From: Toxorhynchites rutilus septentrionalis
Lineage: Eukaryota; Arthropoda; Insecta; Diptera; Culicidae
Length of the DNA: 64,000 nucleotides
NCBI RefSeq assembly: GCF_029784135.1
Contig: NC_073745.1
Span: 55,705,205 to 55,769,204 of the forward strand
Direction: 5' to 3'
In this document: positions 22,642-33,737 of the stretch, piece after piece
Layout of the letters: each line of letters begins with the position of its first letter
Numbering within the stretch: position 1 is the first letter of the stretch
Notes under the pieces: model-generated
Database searches by the model: none
The model's input: only the letters and a program-made list of their open reading frames with translations
What the model was told of the DNA's origin: nothing
Translations under genes and position numbers: made by a program

Positions 22642-23937
22642 AAGGGTGTGTCACATCAAATTGCATCACGGAAAAAACGCTGTAGAAATTCGCCCAGTAG
22701 ACCGATCCTTTTGAAAATTTTAGACAGTAAAATAAAAACTATTAAACAACTTTTGGCATTTTCTTTTTATTCATACTTCGAGCCCAAGCCCGTATGCTCG
22801 CACCTTCCTCTTTACCCCGTCCATAAGGTTCTGTACAACGTCAGGTTGTAGTTTTTTTTAACAGAAATCCATTTTCTCTTGAAGTCCGCCTCCGATTTGA
22901 CAACTTTTGGGTTCTTCCGGAGGGCCTGCTTCATAATCGCCCAATATTTCTCTATTTGGCGAAGCTCCGGCGCGTTGGGCGGGTTCATTTCCTTTGGCAC
23001 GAAGGTGACCCCGTTGGCTTCGTACCACTCCAACACATCCTTTGAATAGTGGCACGAAGCGAGATCCGGCCAGAAGATGGTCGGGCCCTCGTGCTGCTTC
23101 AATAGTGGTAGTAAGCGCTTCTGTAGGCACTCCTTAAGGTAAACCTGCCCGTTTACCGTGCCGGTCATCACGAAGGGGGCGCTCCGCTTTCCGCAAGAGC
23201 AGATCGCTTGCCACACCATGTACTTTTTGGCAAACTTGGATAGTTTCTGCTTGCGAATCTCCTCCGGAACGCTGAATTTGTCCTCTGCGGAGAAGAACAA
23301 CAGGCCCGGCAGCTGACGAAAGTCCGCTTTGACGTAGGTTTCGTCGTCCATTACCAGGCAATGCGGCTTCGTCAGCATTTCGGTGTACAGCTTCTGGGCT
23401 CGCGTCTTCCCCACCATGTTTTGCCTTTCGTCGCGGTTAGGAGCCTTCTGAACCTTGTATGTACGCAGGCCCTCCCGCTGCTTGGTCTGCTGGACGAATG
23501 AATTTGACAAATTCAGCTTATTGGCGACATCCCGGACCGAACTTCTCGGATCACGTCTAAACTGCTTAACTACGCGCTTGTGATCTTTTTCACTGACGGA
23601 GCATCCATTTTTGCCGTTCTTCACCTTCCGGTCGATGGTTTGGTTCTCGAAGTATCGTTTTAGTACTCTGCTGACCGTGGATTGGCGATTCCCAGCATCT
23701 TACCGATGTCCCGATGTGACAACTCCGGATTCTCGAAATGAGTGCACAGGATTAATTCACGACGCTCTTTTTCGTTCGACGACATTTTTCCAAATTTACG
23801 AAAAATTGACAGTGAAGCATGGCCAACGTGATCTATACACTCTTATCTGATTATAAGCGAAAGCTGAAGATATAATTCCTAAAACTTAAATTTCTACAGC
23901 GTTTTTTCCGTGCTGCAATTTGATGTGACACACCCTT
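22642..23937 (-). mobile_element. Tc1/mariner DD37E element, copy 1
   Basis: The terminal inverted repeats start AAGGGTGTGTCACATCAAAT at both ends and are flanked by TA (22640-22641 and 23938-23939). The 1296-bp unit holds one transposase frame between the repeats. It matches the copy at 33738 along its whole length with few differences, so both are fairly young. Confidence 0.85.
22812..23785 (-). pseudogene. DD37E mariner-type transposase, two frameshifts
   Basis: A helix-turn-helix DNA-binding half (SVRDVANKLNLSNSFVQ) is followed by the catalytic core. The core has LVMDDETYVKADF (first Asp), KKYMVWQAICSCG, TIFWPDLASCHYS (second Asp) and ELRQIEKYWAIMK (Glu at 22950-22952). Thirty-seven residues separate the second Asp from the Glu, which defines the DD37E group. 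Compared with the copy at 33889, one base is missing near 23687 (within the N-terminal 35 codons) and one near 22862, so the product is shifted at both ends. The catalytic residues are all present. In the family the protein excises and inserts the element at TA. Confidence 0.85.
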
Positions 23938-23946
23938 TAAGAACAA

Positions 23947-25131
23947 TCACACTCGAAGATCGATATCTTTAAGGAAAACATATATTTGGGACATGTAGTC
24001 AAGGTCTAATCGAGCCAACACATCTCTCACCGGCACATTGGGCTGCCTTCCTCGGGTCCGAAGGGAGTTTTCTAAATTCGATCTGGCGACAAGATACAGC
24101 TCGCACGACCAAACAACGTGTCCGATGTCGTGGTAATCATGGCTACAAACGCAGAGATTGCTGTCGGCAAGCTTGTAACGAAAAAGTAGCGCATCTAAAG
24201 AACAATGATTGGACATGAGTCGGGTGAAGGTCCGAATAAAGTCCCGACTCAAGTCCAGACTTTTGAACCATGTTTTGAGGCTAACCTTAGGGATAATCGA
24301 GTAGAACCACCGGCCCAATTCATCTTCATTCCACTTGCGCCGCCAGTTAGCGATGGTATTTTTACGGACTAAAGAATAAAATTCATTGAAGGCGATTTGA
24401 CGCTGATAAATATCGCCTTCAATTGCACCTACCTTTGCTAATGAGTCAGCCCTCTCATTACCCGAAATGGAGCAATGTGAAGGGACCCAGACAAAGGTAA
24501 TGACATAACAGCGTCTGGATAAAGCACTCAAAATTTCTCGTATTCTCTCGAGGAAGTACGGCGAGTGCTTTTCCGGCTTCACTGAACGGATAGCTTCGAC
24601 AGAGTTAAGACTATCCGTTACAATGTAATAGTGTTCAACAGGTCGTGAGGCGACGCTGTCCAGCGCCCAGTGTATTGCTGCCAATTCAGCAATATACCCT
24701 GAGCAAGGATTCTGGAGACTGTGGGAGGTGCTAAAAAATTCGTTGAACACTCCAAATCCTGTGGACTCATTCATAGAGGACCCATCAGTAAAGTATATTA
24801 TCACAATTGACACGCCCATACTTTGCACCGAAGATCGTTGGAACGATCCCCGATCGAAGATAATCTGGAATTTCATGGATTTTCTCCTTCATAAACAGAT
24901 CAAAATGTACAGAGGAATTGAAGGAAAACAAACACGGTCGGGAATATACGAAGAAGGAACAACCTGCATGGAGATGAATTCATTATATGAACTCATGAAT
25001 CTAGAATGAAAATTTAGCTCAATCAACTGCTCAAAATTTCCGATCACCAATGGGTTCATAACCTTACACCGGATGAGGAACCGAGGAAATAATAAATTGA
25101 AGCGATCTTTTAGTGGGAGTACGCCTGCCAA
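23947..25131 (-). pseudogene. RNase H end of a LOA/I-type LINE ORF2
   Basis: The frame 24889-25131 encodes the RT-RNase H linker (LPLKDRFNLLFPRFLIRC). After a frame change near 24880, the frame 23947-24876 encodes RNase H1. It shows YFTDGSS, ELAAIHWAL, IVTDSLNSVEAI and SISGNERADSLAKVGA, so the Asp, Glu, Asp and Asp active-site residues are all present. A cysteine/histidine tail (CVCSHDYHDIGHVVWSC) follows. The domain removes RNA from the cDNA hybrid in LINEs of the I group. It is not part of the Jockey copy downstream: the order (RNase H before RT) is wrong and Jockey lacks the domain. The RT part is missing upstream. Confidence 0.75.
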
Positions 25132-25471
25132 GATTTAAAACAATGAAATAACTCAATTCAAATGTAATCACTACACACAATCATAATCTCATGCAGTCTC
25201 GCTAGTGGTCACCATCGTATGACTATTAATGGAGGCGTATGTGCTGTGTTATTAATGAATATCATAAAATGAACATTCAAACGACCGTCGAACTAAAAAT
25301 GTTATATGATATCTCGATACTTCCTCGTTTTATTCATTTGATGTTCACGGGGAACGTTCACCGCTTAATACGTTCATTCAACACATTCGGAATTGATAGG
25401 GAAAAGTTTGACGGTTGCTTTGGTATGAGCAATCCGTGTAAGTACCATCCGTCGTGTATGGATGTGTGAGC
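25132..25471. other. Unassigned DNA next to the palindrome
   Basis: No recognisable element or gene. An ORF at 25239-25469 has no domain. Confidence 0.25.
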
Positions 25472-25666
25472 AAGCAAACCATTTATCATGACAATGTCAT
25501 CCGAAAATGCGAAAACAGAATAGAAACTGAGAGAGGTTGGCGTCGACATCATGCCTCATACCGTATGACTCATACTGTATGAGGCATGATGTCGACGCCA
25601 ACCTGTCTCAGTTTCTATTCTGTATTCGCATTTTCGGATGACATTGTCATGATAAATGGTTTGCTT
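25472..25666. repeat. Near-perfect palindrome, 90-bp arms, 15-bp spacer
   Basis: Bases 25472-25561 and 25577-25666 are inverted copies with about 88 of 90 positions matching; mismatches lie near 25514 and 25534. The 15-base spacer is itself partly self-complementary with the inner arm ends (CATAC/GTATG). A transcript would fold into one long hairpin, and the DNA could extrude a cruciform. GTGTGAG occurs just outside both arms, which might be a short target duplication. Confidence 0.9.
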
Positions 25667-25880
25667 GTGTGTGAGTGAGGAGGTGACTGTATATGTGAAG
25701 CTACGCTTCAAATCATAATACAGAGAGAAAGAATGCATATCATCTGCAGTCATCTGACATCAAAACTACAGTCAAATTAACCAGAATTAAACGATGGTTA
25801 TGACCAGGGTTGCCAACTATTATTTAAAAAAATCAGGCAGAATGAAAATAAAAATCAGGATAAATTAGGATAGCTCATAT

Positions 25881-26360
25881 TGGGTTGTCCGGAAACTTAA
25901 TGTCGATTTTTCGGAAAACAAAAACATCATTTTCAATCAAAACATTATAATTTAATTTCGTATCCATAGTTTTGTTTCACAATCTTTCGTCATCTTTCAC
26001 ACAGCTTAAATAGTATATCCTCCCAGAACATGTTTGCTTCCTCGTTGAAAACTGCTGCGAGCCATACATATGAGAAACAGGTTGCTTGGTAGTAGCTCAT
26101 AATACAGAATCCATTCCAAATCCCACCAAAAATAGAGTATATATTTCTTCGGGCGAAGACCGGATTTGTAAAAGAATCAATAAGCATGGTATAAATCCTC
26201 GCATAAGCGGAAATACTAGTGTTCCGCCTGACTTTTTGATCGTTGGTATGTTGTCTAAAAAACCTACAGCATCACTACAGTCAATTTCAGAGAAATCAAT
26301 ACTAACATTTTCACTGAATTCATCGTTCATGCTTTGGAATGAATCTTTACTCAACAAATG
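25881..26360 (-). pseudogene. mariner remnant with one terminal repeat
   Basis: A TA is followed by TTGGGTTGTCCGGAAACTTA, which matches a mariner-type end. Reading inward on the minus strand, the C-terminal motif KLCER(stop)RKIVKQNYGY corresponds to the usual LPERW...K end of mariner transposases with Trp changed to a stop. Adjacent frames (25990-26187 and 26097-26357) are weakly transposase-like at best. The catalytic core is not recognisable and the other terminal repeat is missing. Confidence 0.45.
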
Positions 26361-26842
26361 AGGAAAGCATATCAGCAGATGAAGACTTGTTGAATTTCCT
26401 TTTTTTAATGATATTTAGTACGGTTATAGATGTATTCACCATAGTCTCATAATTAAAGTTGATTTAATTATTTAATTATTATTACGAACAATTTACAAAT
26501 AAAATCTCTTAATATTGACTGTGGATTCAGAAATTTTCTCTTGAGTAATTTTGCACCATGAAACGTATTCCTACATTAATAACGCTGGGGATACATCTAC
26601 ATACACACTATCCTCAATAAAGCAATTTGTTCCTCAATCTTAATCTCGTCGTTATTTCATAAATTCACCAGACAATCACTTTTTGGAAAGTCACGAAACA
26701 GTTGAGGGTAGAGATAAAAAAGAGAATTTAACTTAATGTAAGTTATATACAAGTGCGAACCGGAGAACTATCATGGAAGAAAACTTTGGCATGTAAACTA
26801 GTATATTTATTGCGGAGTTCAAAAATAAAAAAAACAGGAAGT
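26361..26842. other. Unassigned AT-rich DNA inside the hAT-like element
   Basis: No gene or element end is seen. It may be the worn remainder of the mariner or of hAT internal sequence. Confidence 0.25.
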
Positions 26843-27925
26843 GGGTTATATCTATGGTATAACCGCAAGGGTGACGTAGGACTATCGTTGATTTAGAGAT
26901 CATTTGTTTGAAGTTGAATCTAAATCCATTCTGAATGAATGAATAAATGAATATTTGGGAGACTTCGAAAACGTGAGCGTTACGTTGGAGGCACAAGGTT
27001 TTATGCATCCAATATAGGATACGAAAAACCTTGTTCTGAAGAATAATCTTCAGAAGCTAACCTGCTAACTGTACTTGATTGACAAATCACAAACCCAAAT
27101 GTATTATATGGATATTTTATGGATAGAAAACATTAAAATAAACTCTTTCGCTTGAATGTAATTTTCAATTCCAAGGGGAACTGGCAGATTATTTTCCAGC
27201 AACGATTAGATATTTCCACATTTTCCTCGATACTGGAAGCCCACCAGTGGTTAATACTAACTCGATAACCATCTGTTAATAGTACTTGATTGAAAAATAT
27301 TTGGTCACAGTGTTACATGAATAGAAAACATTCAAATAAACTCTTTCACATGAATGTATTTTTAAATTCCCAGAGGAACTGGCAGATTATTTTCCAGAAA
27401 TGATTAGATCTTTCCGGAACTTTCTCGATGCTGAATGGCATCCAAACGGAAGGAATTCCGCGCGTGTATGTGTGTGTAGCGATGTCTTCCCGGGGAACCG
27501 TTTGTGGCATCACTCTCCTCCTGATGGATTCCCTTCTGGCCTAAGGTGCACAAACAGGCTCTTGGTGACACCGTTCATCCGCGCTTTCATGATAAATGAA
27601 GAGCTTCACCACAACATGCTCCAATCGCTGTTCAATTAGAACTGAGTGGATTTCCGAGCGGCGCTCGCTTATATACCGATTGGTGATTTCAATAGCCTGT
27701 TTTGAAAGCAATATTAAGACTATTGAAACAAGTTTTTGGATCAAAAAGTAACAAGTATAGAACGCGTAGACATTTTATCTTTCGAATGAAGTGTTTATCA
27801 TACCATTTCGTTCAGTTGTTTAGGAGCTATTAACGCTCAAAATCTCGGTCTCCGGCGTAACGCTTTCGTTTTCGAAACTTTGATTTTACACCCCGGTATA
27901 GAAATGAAAGACGTAGTCCTACGTC
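26843..27925 (+). mobile_element. Hairpin-led element, copy E2
   Basis: The left hairpin GGTTATATC-TATG-GTATAACC (26844-26864) is followed by CGCAAGGGTGACGTAGGACTA. The right palindrome GACGTAGTCCTACGTC ends at 27925. An internal direct repeat of about 200 bp, with the phrase GAACTGGCAGATTATTTTCC, occurs at 27179 and 27374. The last 290 bp match E4 and E7. The sequence around 27832, GGAGCTATTAACGCTC, is the unoccupied version of the site used by mariner in E4. Confidence 0.65.
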
Positions 27926-28050
27926 AAAAAAAATCAGGATCATTTCAGAAAAATCAGGATAAATTAAGTTTTCGTCAGGATATCAGGGAGCGTGCTAAAA
28001 ATTCTGGGAAATCCTGAAAAATCAGAAAGGTTGGCATCTCTGGTTATGAC

Positions 28051-28744
28051 CACAATCGGTAGTATGGAAATAGCACATTTTCACCGCATTTTTGTATGCG
28101 TCCGACAGAAAGAGAGAACATTTAAATGTTCAACTGATGGTTGTGTTTGCGGCTGTGCATTTATTTCTTATGTAACTGTTGGAGCAATGCATTCTTCGTC
28201 ACGTTCACAGTACATATTGAGCCGTTATTTTCGCGCAAGGGCGATATATGATGGTCACAAAAAGTGTCGTCCATTACAACACTGGTCCTATGTTTTTTCA
28301 CCTCGTCGCCAATTTGAATGTCTTAATAATCATCCTAGGAATGAGTTTATGTTAGGTTCTCATTGATTCTCACTATAAAATATTATTTTCTCCAGCACTA
28401 AACTTCATCGGCTGATACTGGTCACACTCCCTCTTTTCACTTTTTTTTGTCAATGTGTCAAAGTATCCCCAATCAGGTTTTCAACAACAGTTAAGGCGGC
28501 CCTACATTGTTTGTCCGGGGGTCAAATATTTTACACTTTTTGACAGATAAAGTTTGGTTTGAAATTTGTACAAACACTATTTTGTTTGCCACTTTTCCAT
28601 TATTAACAGTGGCAAACAATGTCAAACATCGAACATGGAAACAAATCGACTGAAATATTTAAGGTAACCTAACCATTTCTAACCTAACTAGGTTCTAAGA
28701 ACAGACCGAAAAAATATGTTAGGCATACAATAATATTTGGCTTC
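28051..28744. other. Unassigned DNA with a short inverted repeat
   Basis: No gene is supported (ORF 27992-28366 overlaps element ends and has no domain). TTGTTTGCCACT/AGTGGCAAACAA forms a 12-bp-arm hairpin at about 28582-28620, and a related ACATTGTTTGTCC lies at 28512. This suggests a small decayed MITE. Confidence 0.3.
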
Positions 28745-28748
28745 GTGT

Positions 28749-29451
28749 TCACCACCTCGATAAAACACACTATGCCGAATTTCAGCTCAATCAGACTTAA
28801 GGTAGAGTGGCACAAAACGATCAAAGTTTCAGTTTTTTGAAAATCGAAAAATCACCCAAGGGGGGAGGAAAGGAAATCGGGGTTTCCGAAAAAAAAATTT
28901 ATGCCAAATATCTTGAAATTGCATGGATTGTCGAGATCTAGTAAATCTCGATGAGTTATGCAATTTTAAGACATTTGGCATCAATTTTTTTTTAAAATTT
29001 CGGTTTTCGGTGATTTTTCGTTTTAAAAAAAACTAAAATTTTATCGTTTGTGACACCAGTAAATGAAGTCCGAATGAGCTAATATTTTGCATAGGGTATA
29101 TTATCGTGCAAATCAACATTTCTTAGCAAGTTCCGATTGAAAAATCGAGATAACTATTTTTTATTAGCTACCAAAATCATACTTTTCGTTTCGTACTCCA
29201 AAAAAAAAAACCAAGTCCCAGAGTGCCGATTTTTGACAAAACAAATTTTTTTTTTCTAGATGACACTAGATCTCGACGTTTCATGCCTTTTTAAGACATT
29301 TGGCATCAAAAAACCCCGAAACCCCGATTTCCTTTACTCCTCCCTTGGGTGATTTTTCGATTTTCAAAAAAAAATTGACCGCTTTGCGCCACTCTCCCTT
29401 AAGTCCGATTGAGCTGATATTTTGCATGGGGTGTTTTTTCGAGGTGGTAAA
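28749..29451. mobile_element. Foldback-type element with arms of about 200 bp
   Basis: The left arm (28749-28960) and right arm (29255-29451) are inverted copies. They include CACCTCGATAAAACAC / CACCTCGAAAAAACAC, TCAGCTCAATC, AGAGTGGC and GAAAATCGAAAAATCACCCA. The middle is itself partly self-complementary around GAGATCTAG. TTAA occurs within both arms (28797-28800 and 29399-29402), so the true ends could be there or at the outer limit of the inverted repeat. No coding capacity. Confidence 0.6.
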
Positions 29452-29860
29452 CATTTTTTATGGGGTAACTTTTTGAAATTCGAGATGACCATTTTCATTG
29501 GCACCCTTTGTGCTCGAGTTACCGAAATACAAATCGTAGAGATTTTCGGGTTTAATTTCTATTTAGCCTGGAGGATGATTTTTTTACAATTGTCAAATTT
29601 TTACTGTTTCAATTTGAACGAACTAATTCGCTCATTTTATTTTGACCAATCACTTCTTATGGTCCTCAAACACAAAACAGATTTCTTGTTTCTCCATCGA
29701 CTACCAGGTTTATGGTAGGTGAAGGATTGAACCTTTGACAGACGGACAAATCTCAAGTAGGCCACTCTAACTCAACAGCTTCCCTTCCTTACGCCCTGCC
29801 ATCCTCTCATGAAAAGATTAAAGAAGACTGACAACGGGTTTCTAAACCTGTCACACTCTT
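29452..29860. other. Unassigned DNA
   Basis: No gene or element is recognised. The ORF 29422-29718 has no domain. Confidence 0.25.
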
Positions 29861-30313
29861 CTACGCTAAAAAAGTATCATCGAGCATATTTAAGTCGACC
29901 GCTCGTGTAACATAAAAATTTTGCAATAAACAGTTGAACCTACGCGGCTTGACTCCGTTAGTTTGGCTGTTTTTAATCGCTGAGCTGAACTGTGAATTAT
30001 ACATACGGTGTGGGAAGAATCCACTGAACGCCGCCGGTCGGAGACAATGATAGTTCTCTTCCTCGGTCGGCCTAAATGATTGTGCGCGCTTTTTAACAAT
30101 CGAATGTAATCTGGGCAAAGCTAGTAGCTTTGCGAGATCGCTCCGGATGATAATCGTTTCAATGAGTTCTCGCACAGCTTCGCGCGTTCCGGAACTGTTA
30201 TTGTTGCCGATCTGGTCGGGGTCAAATATTATGACGCCAGGAGGAAGATCTGTGTAGTTTCGTTTACGACTAGCTTTTAACGAAATGGGTAGTAGGTACT
30301 TGAAGAAAGGCAT
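29861..30313 (-). CDS. Coding-like ORF, function unknown
   Basis: This is an open frame of 150 residues. It has a basic N-terminal region (ISLKASRKRN), then LPPGVIIFDPDQIG, a helical stretch (TREAVRELIETIIIRSDLAKLLALPRLHSIVKKRAQ) and a less regular C-terminus. The first 100 residues look coding in residue balance, and the region is GC-richer than its surroundings. I do not recognise the family, and no repeat in this window matches it. A smaller frame on the same strand at 30346-30606 might be an upstream exon or chance. There is no promoter evidence. Confidence 0.25.
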   Translation of the reverse strand: MPFFKYLLPISLKASRKRNYTDLPPGVIIFDPDQIGNNNSSGTREAVRELIETIIIRSDLAKLLALPRLHSIVKKRAQSFRPTEEENYHCLRPAAFSGFFPHRMYNSQFSSAIKNSQTNGVKPRRFNCLLQNFYVTRAVDLNMLDDTFLA

Positions 30314-31730
30314 CCACAGTTGCTCTCAGCAACAAGCTGTTCTTCTCATGGCAGTGTGATTCCTGCAGCGTGATGTCGAAAGTTTACTGCAATTTTACGA
30401 CGCGAATGCGAGCCGTAATGAAGAGCATGCCGTGCTTCTGGTTTTCTGAGCATGTAGAAGGATCTATTTTTATCGCTTTCCTGTGCGGTGGTTATCTTGT
30501 ACTTAGACGCGCGAGAAAATGATGTGTCAGCGTCACGACAGTCGAAAGTGGTATATAATGGCGGCCAGATTGCCATCGTCACGTTTGGCATGTATTTTTT
30601 CTCCACTTTTTCACCTCTTCTCTTGTGTTTATCTTGGCCTGTTCCGAGAGCTCAAGGCTTACGCCATCGATGAGGGACCCCTCAAGTGCAATAATGCTGG
30701 GAAGTACAATGGATGTAGGTTCGGGGCGTTCCGCTGAACGCAGCAAATCATCCTGAGGTCAAGAGTTTTGCATTGCGCGATACTGATTGAAGCATGTTTT
30801 TCCTTCGACACAACCTTCGCGGGTTCGATGACCATGCTTGCCTGAGTTGCACACAACGTCGTATACAACGTCTGGTGCATCTCTGGTTGACAGTTCATTC
30901 GTTGATATGCGCCACCGCCGAGTCGAAAGCAAAACAAACAAACGCTCTCCGAGTGAAAGTACAAAAATGGAAATCGAATAGATGACCCAAATCCATTTTT
31001 GAGAATTTTTCCCGGTAAATTGCTTTCCTTTGCAAACGCTATCGATCACGGCGTCCGATGGACACGTGCTCTGCATATTATTGCCAGACGCGTATCATTT
31101 TGAATCTGACGCTCTGCGTATGATGAATGATGAACGCTATTACGATGTTTTCGTGGGATGAATCGAAAATGGGAATGCAAATAACTGCTAGCATTGTAGG
31201 CTTTTAATAACATGCGTGGAAACTTCCCACTTTCATCGATCGGGCTGTTTAGAGATTCCAGACGCGTTGCAACACCGCTGCCCTACTCTCGTGCGATTGT
31301 AAGTTGTGGCGCGTTACTTAGTCACCGCGTACTTTCTGATACAATTTTGTCACTGTAGAGAGATGCAAATTCGATTGTTCAATGTTGCACCGTGTTGAGG
31401 AAATATGATAATTTTGATTCATTTGAAAAAGATTTAGCTTTTTGTAGACTGTTTCGGTGGTCTTTTTTAGGGGTTTCTTCGTTGGTTTCATTACTGAGTT
31501 ATTGAGAAGGATTATTATAAATAACATGAAAAAAAAGTAATAAATAACTTGTAATATGAATTTATGGTAAAATTAAAATAAAGTTAAAGTTGAAGCCTGG
31601 GATATGCCATATGGTTAAGCCTCAACTGTGACAGTAAATGAACTTTTTTTTTGTTTTTTTGGCTCTGTTTGCTTCAAACTGGCGCTAATTCAAAGAGAAC
31701 GACACTGTTGCTTTCATTTGAAAAAAAATC
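30314..31730. other. Unassigned, GC-rich to 31320
   Basis: Overlapping ORFs on both strands (30346-31076) reflect base composition rather than a known protein. No repeat from elsewhere in the window occurs here, so this may be unique host sequence. 31330-31700 is AT-rich with nothing recognised. Confidence 0.25.
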
Positions 31731-32670
31731 AAGGGGTTGTATCCGAGACACGACCGCTTAGGACGTAGAACTACGCAAACTATTTTTTTTAAATTGGTGG
31801 TTTATCATTTCGGATATTATTTGCGAATAAGTCGAAATTGCATAAATAACTCTTTAGTAAAAAGTTTTGAGTTCTTTCTTGCCTTTGCGAGAACAATACA
31901 CTAATTGGTCATATGTCACAATTTGTTTCTTTATATCACTGCACGCATTGCACTGAGTATTCAACGAGAGGCATCTTCCGTGCATCGCCATTCAATAAGC
32001 ATCAAACACGCGTCTAACAGATGCACACAGTTGCAGCGATACGAATGAAACATCGCGAGAATGACCGTTTATGAAAAATTGTTTCTCGACTCTCGGTCTA
32101 AACCATCAACAAAGCTAGGAGCTTGTTGCATAAGAACAGAGCCGATGCACGCAAAATCTAGCGAATATTTTTCGCTACTCGAGGGGAAACATAGAACACA
32201 AAACGAGCAGAATAAGCGACCTTTGTTGTTTCGGGCACAGACAGGTTCTGAGTATTTTCCTCAGGGGAGATGCAATACTTATACGTTAGCGACAGCTTAC
32301 TTACTAGGCAAGAGTGAAGCTTACTTCGCCAATATTCTCTTTTCGCTATCCCCCTTCGTTGTTTCTATTCTAGCGGCTGCACAAGTTGTCCGTTATTGAC
32401 AGCTCTGTTCGGGAAAGCAAACAATTGAACTGAACAAATGTATAGGGAAATGGGAATGCTTCCAATTTTCACCAATTTAAGCCATATACAGACTATGGGA
32501 TTGTAATATATAACATATCAAACAAATCTTAGAAAATTTCCGATTCAATTGGTGGGCAAATTGTTAAAATCCGTTCGCAACAAAAATAATTATTAACGTT
32601 AACTTTATTTCATAAAAACGTGACCTGTTTTCTGATTTGGCACCCTTAATGTAAGACGTAGTCCTACGTC
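31731..32670 (+). mobile_element. Hairpin-led element, copy E3
   Basis: The left hairpin GGTTGTATC-CGA-GACACGACC (31735-31755) is followed by GCTTAGGACGTAGAACTACG. The right palindrome GACGTAGTCCTACGTC spans 32655-32670. The middle (32060-32400) carries a 112-residue ORF that is also seen, damaged and reversed, in E5. Since both lie inside repeats and the match is only partly frame-keeping, I do not call it a gene. The right end matches E1 and E5. Confidence 0.65.
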
Positions 32671-33737
32671 AAAATGAGAAAATTTTACCGAAATAGATAG
32701 TCAAACATTTGAATTAATAGGATTATTAGGATTAGTAAGATTAGTAGGATTAGTTAAACTTTAAAAGTAAAATACTATGGATGGGTTATACCTATGATAT
32801 AACCGCAAGGTTGACGTAGGACTAACGTTGGCTTAGTAATCAATTACATCTCTTCAATTAGCAGTAATCCCACCTCGGATGATCCTCATTGCGTACGATA
32901 TCGCCGCTGTTTAGAGCTATCTTTTGTGTGTATTGATTAAAGTAGTGAATGAATGAAACTATTTACGAATTCAATTGCAACAAAATCCCAATGTAAGTCA
33001 ATTCATGCATTATGGTAGTAGTTATCGCAGCAAATAGTTATCAACGTTTTGCCTGATCATCAAACGGTATGCGTAGAAGTTCAGTGAGCTGGCGACATGA
33101 AGGGATATCTTCCAATGCAGTCTTGAATAATCGAACCAAAGCGTTGCAATTGTATCCGCTTTTGTAGACCGTGTTAGCAAAACGAATTCCGGAGTGTAAA
33201 AATGCATTGGGGTATGTAAGTATTGCCGACTTGAATGTATCTGCAACGCCAATATTCCCAACTTCTTGGTTTCGGAATTTATATTCCGGTTTGCAAAAAT
33301 GCAAGCGAGTACAAAAGTACCCGAAGTTTGCATCTATTTTGCAATGTCAATTTCCCAGGCTCCATGTTTTTGAAATCTGTGTTAGGGAAACATTCCAATT
33401 TGCAAAAACGCAAACGAGTACAAAAGTACCCGCAGCTTGTATTTATTTTGCAATGCCGATTTCCTCAGGCTCCATGGTTTTGAAGTCTGTGTTAGAGAAA
33501 CATCAATCCATTCCAGGGATCGTACCTCAATCGTTGCACAATCATAACTGAGTGGATTTCCGAGCGGCACTCGTTTATATACCGATTGGTTTGATTTCAA
33601 TAGCCTGTCTTGAAAGCAATTTTAGGGCTATTGAAAAACGTTTCTGAATCAAAATGTAACAAGCATATAACTCGTAGACATTCTATCTTTCGAATAAAGT
33701 GTTTATCATAACATTTTGTCAAGTTGTTTAGGAGGTA

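Larger units (their letters stand above)
25805..28042. mobile_element. hAT-like element carrying nested insertions
   Basis: The ends are CAGGGTTGCCAAC (25805) and the near inverse GGTTGGCATCTCTG (28042). They are flanked by the 8-bp repeat GTTATGAC (25797-25804 and 28043-28050), as for hAT elements. Its own sequence is seen only at the edges, in AAATCAGGAT-rich stretches (25827-25880 and 27932-28020). The interior has been replaced by a mariner remnant and hairpin-led element E2. Confidence 0.75.

Noticed and set aside
22648..23850. Plus-strand and other-frame ORFs in the mariner region
   Set aside because: Shadows of the transposase on the other strand or in other frames; the same applies around 34533-35451 and 54696-58408.
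22299..25131. One single LINE carrying both RT and RNase H
   Set aside because: On the minus strand RNase H comes before the RT, the RT part is Jockey-like, and Jockey lacks RNase H, so these are two LINE remnants.
32061..32399. 112-residue ORF as a gene
   Set aside because: It lies wholly inside hairpin-led element E3. The matching area of E5 (44272-44688) is open in the opposite sense and damaged, so the open frame is chance.
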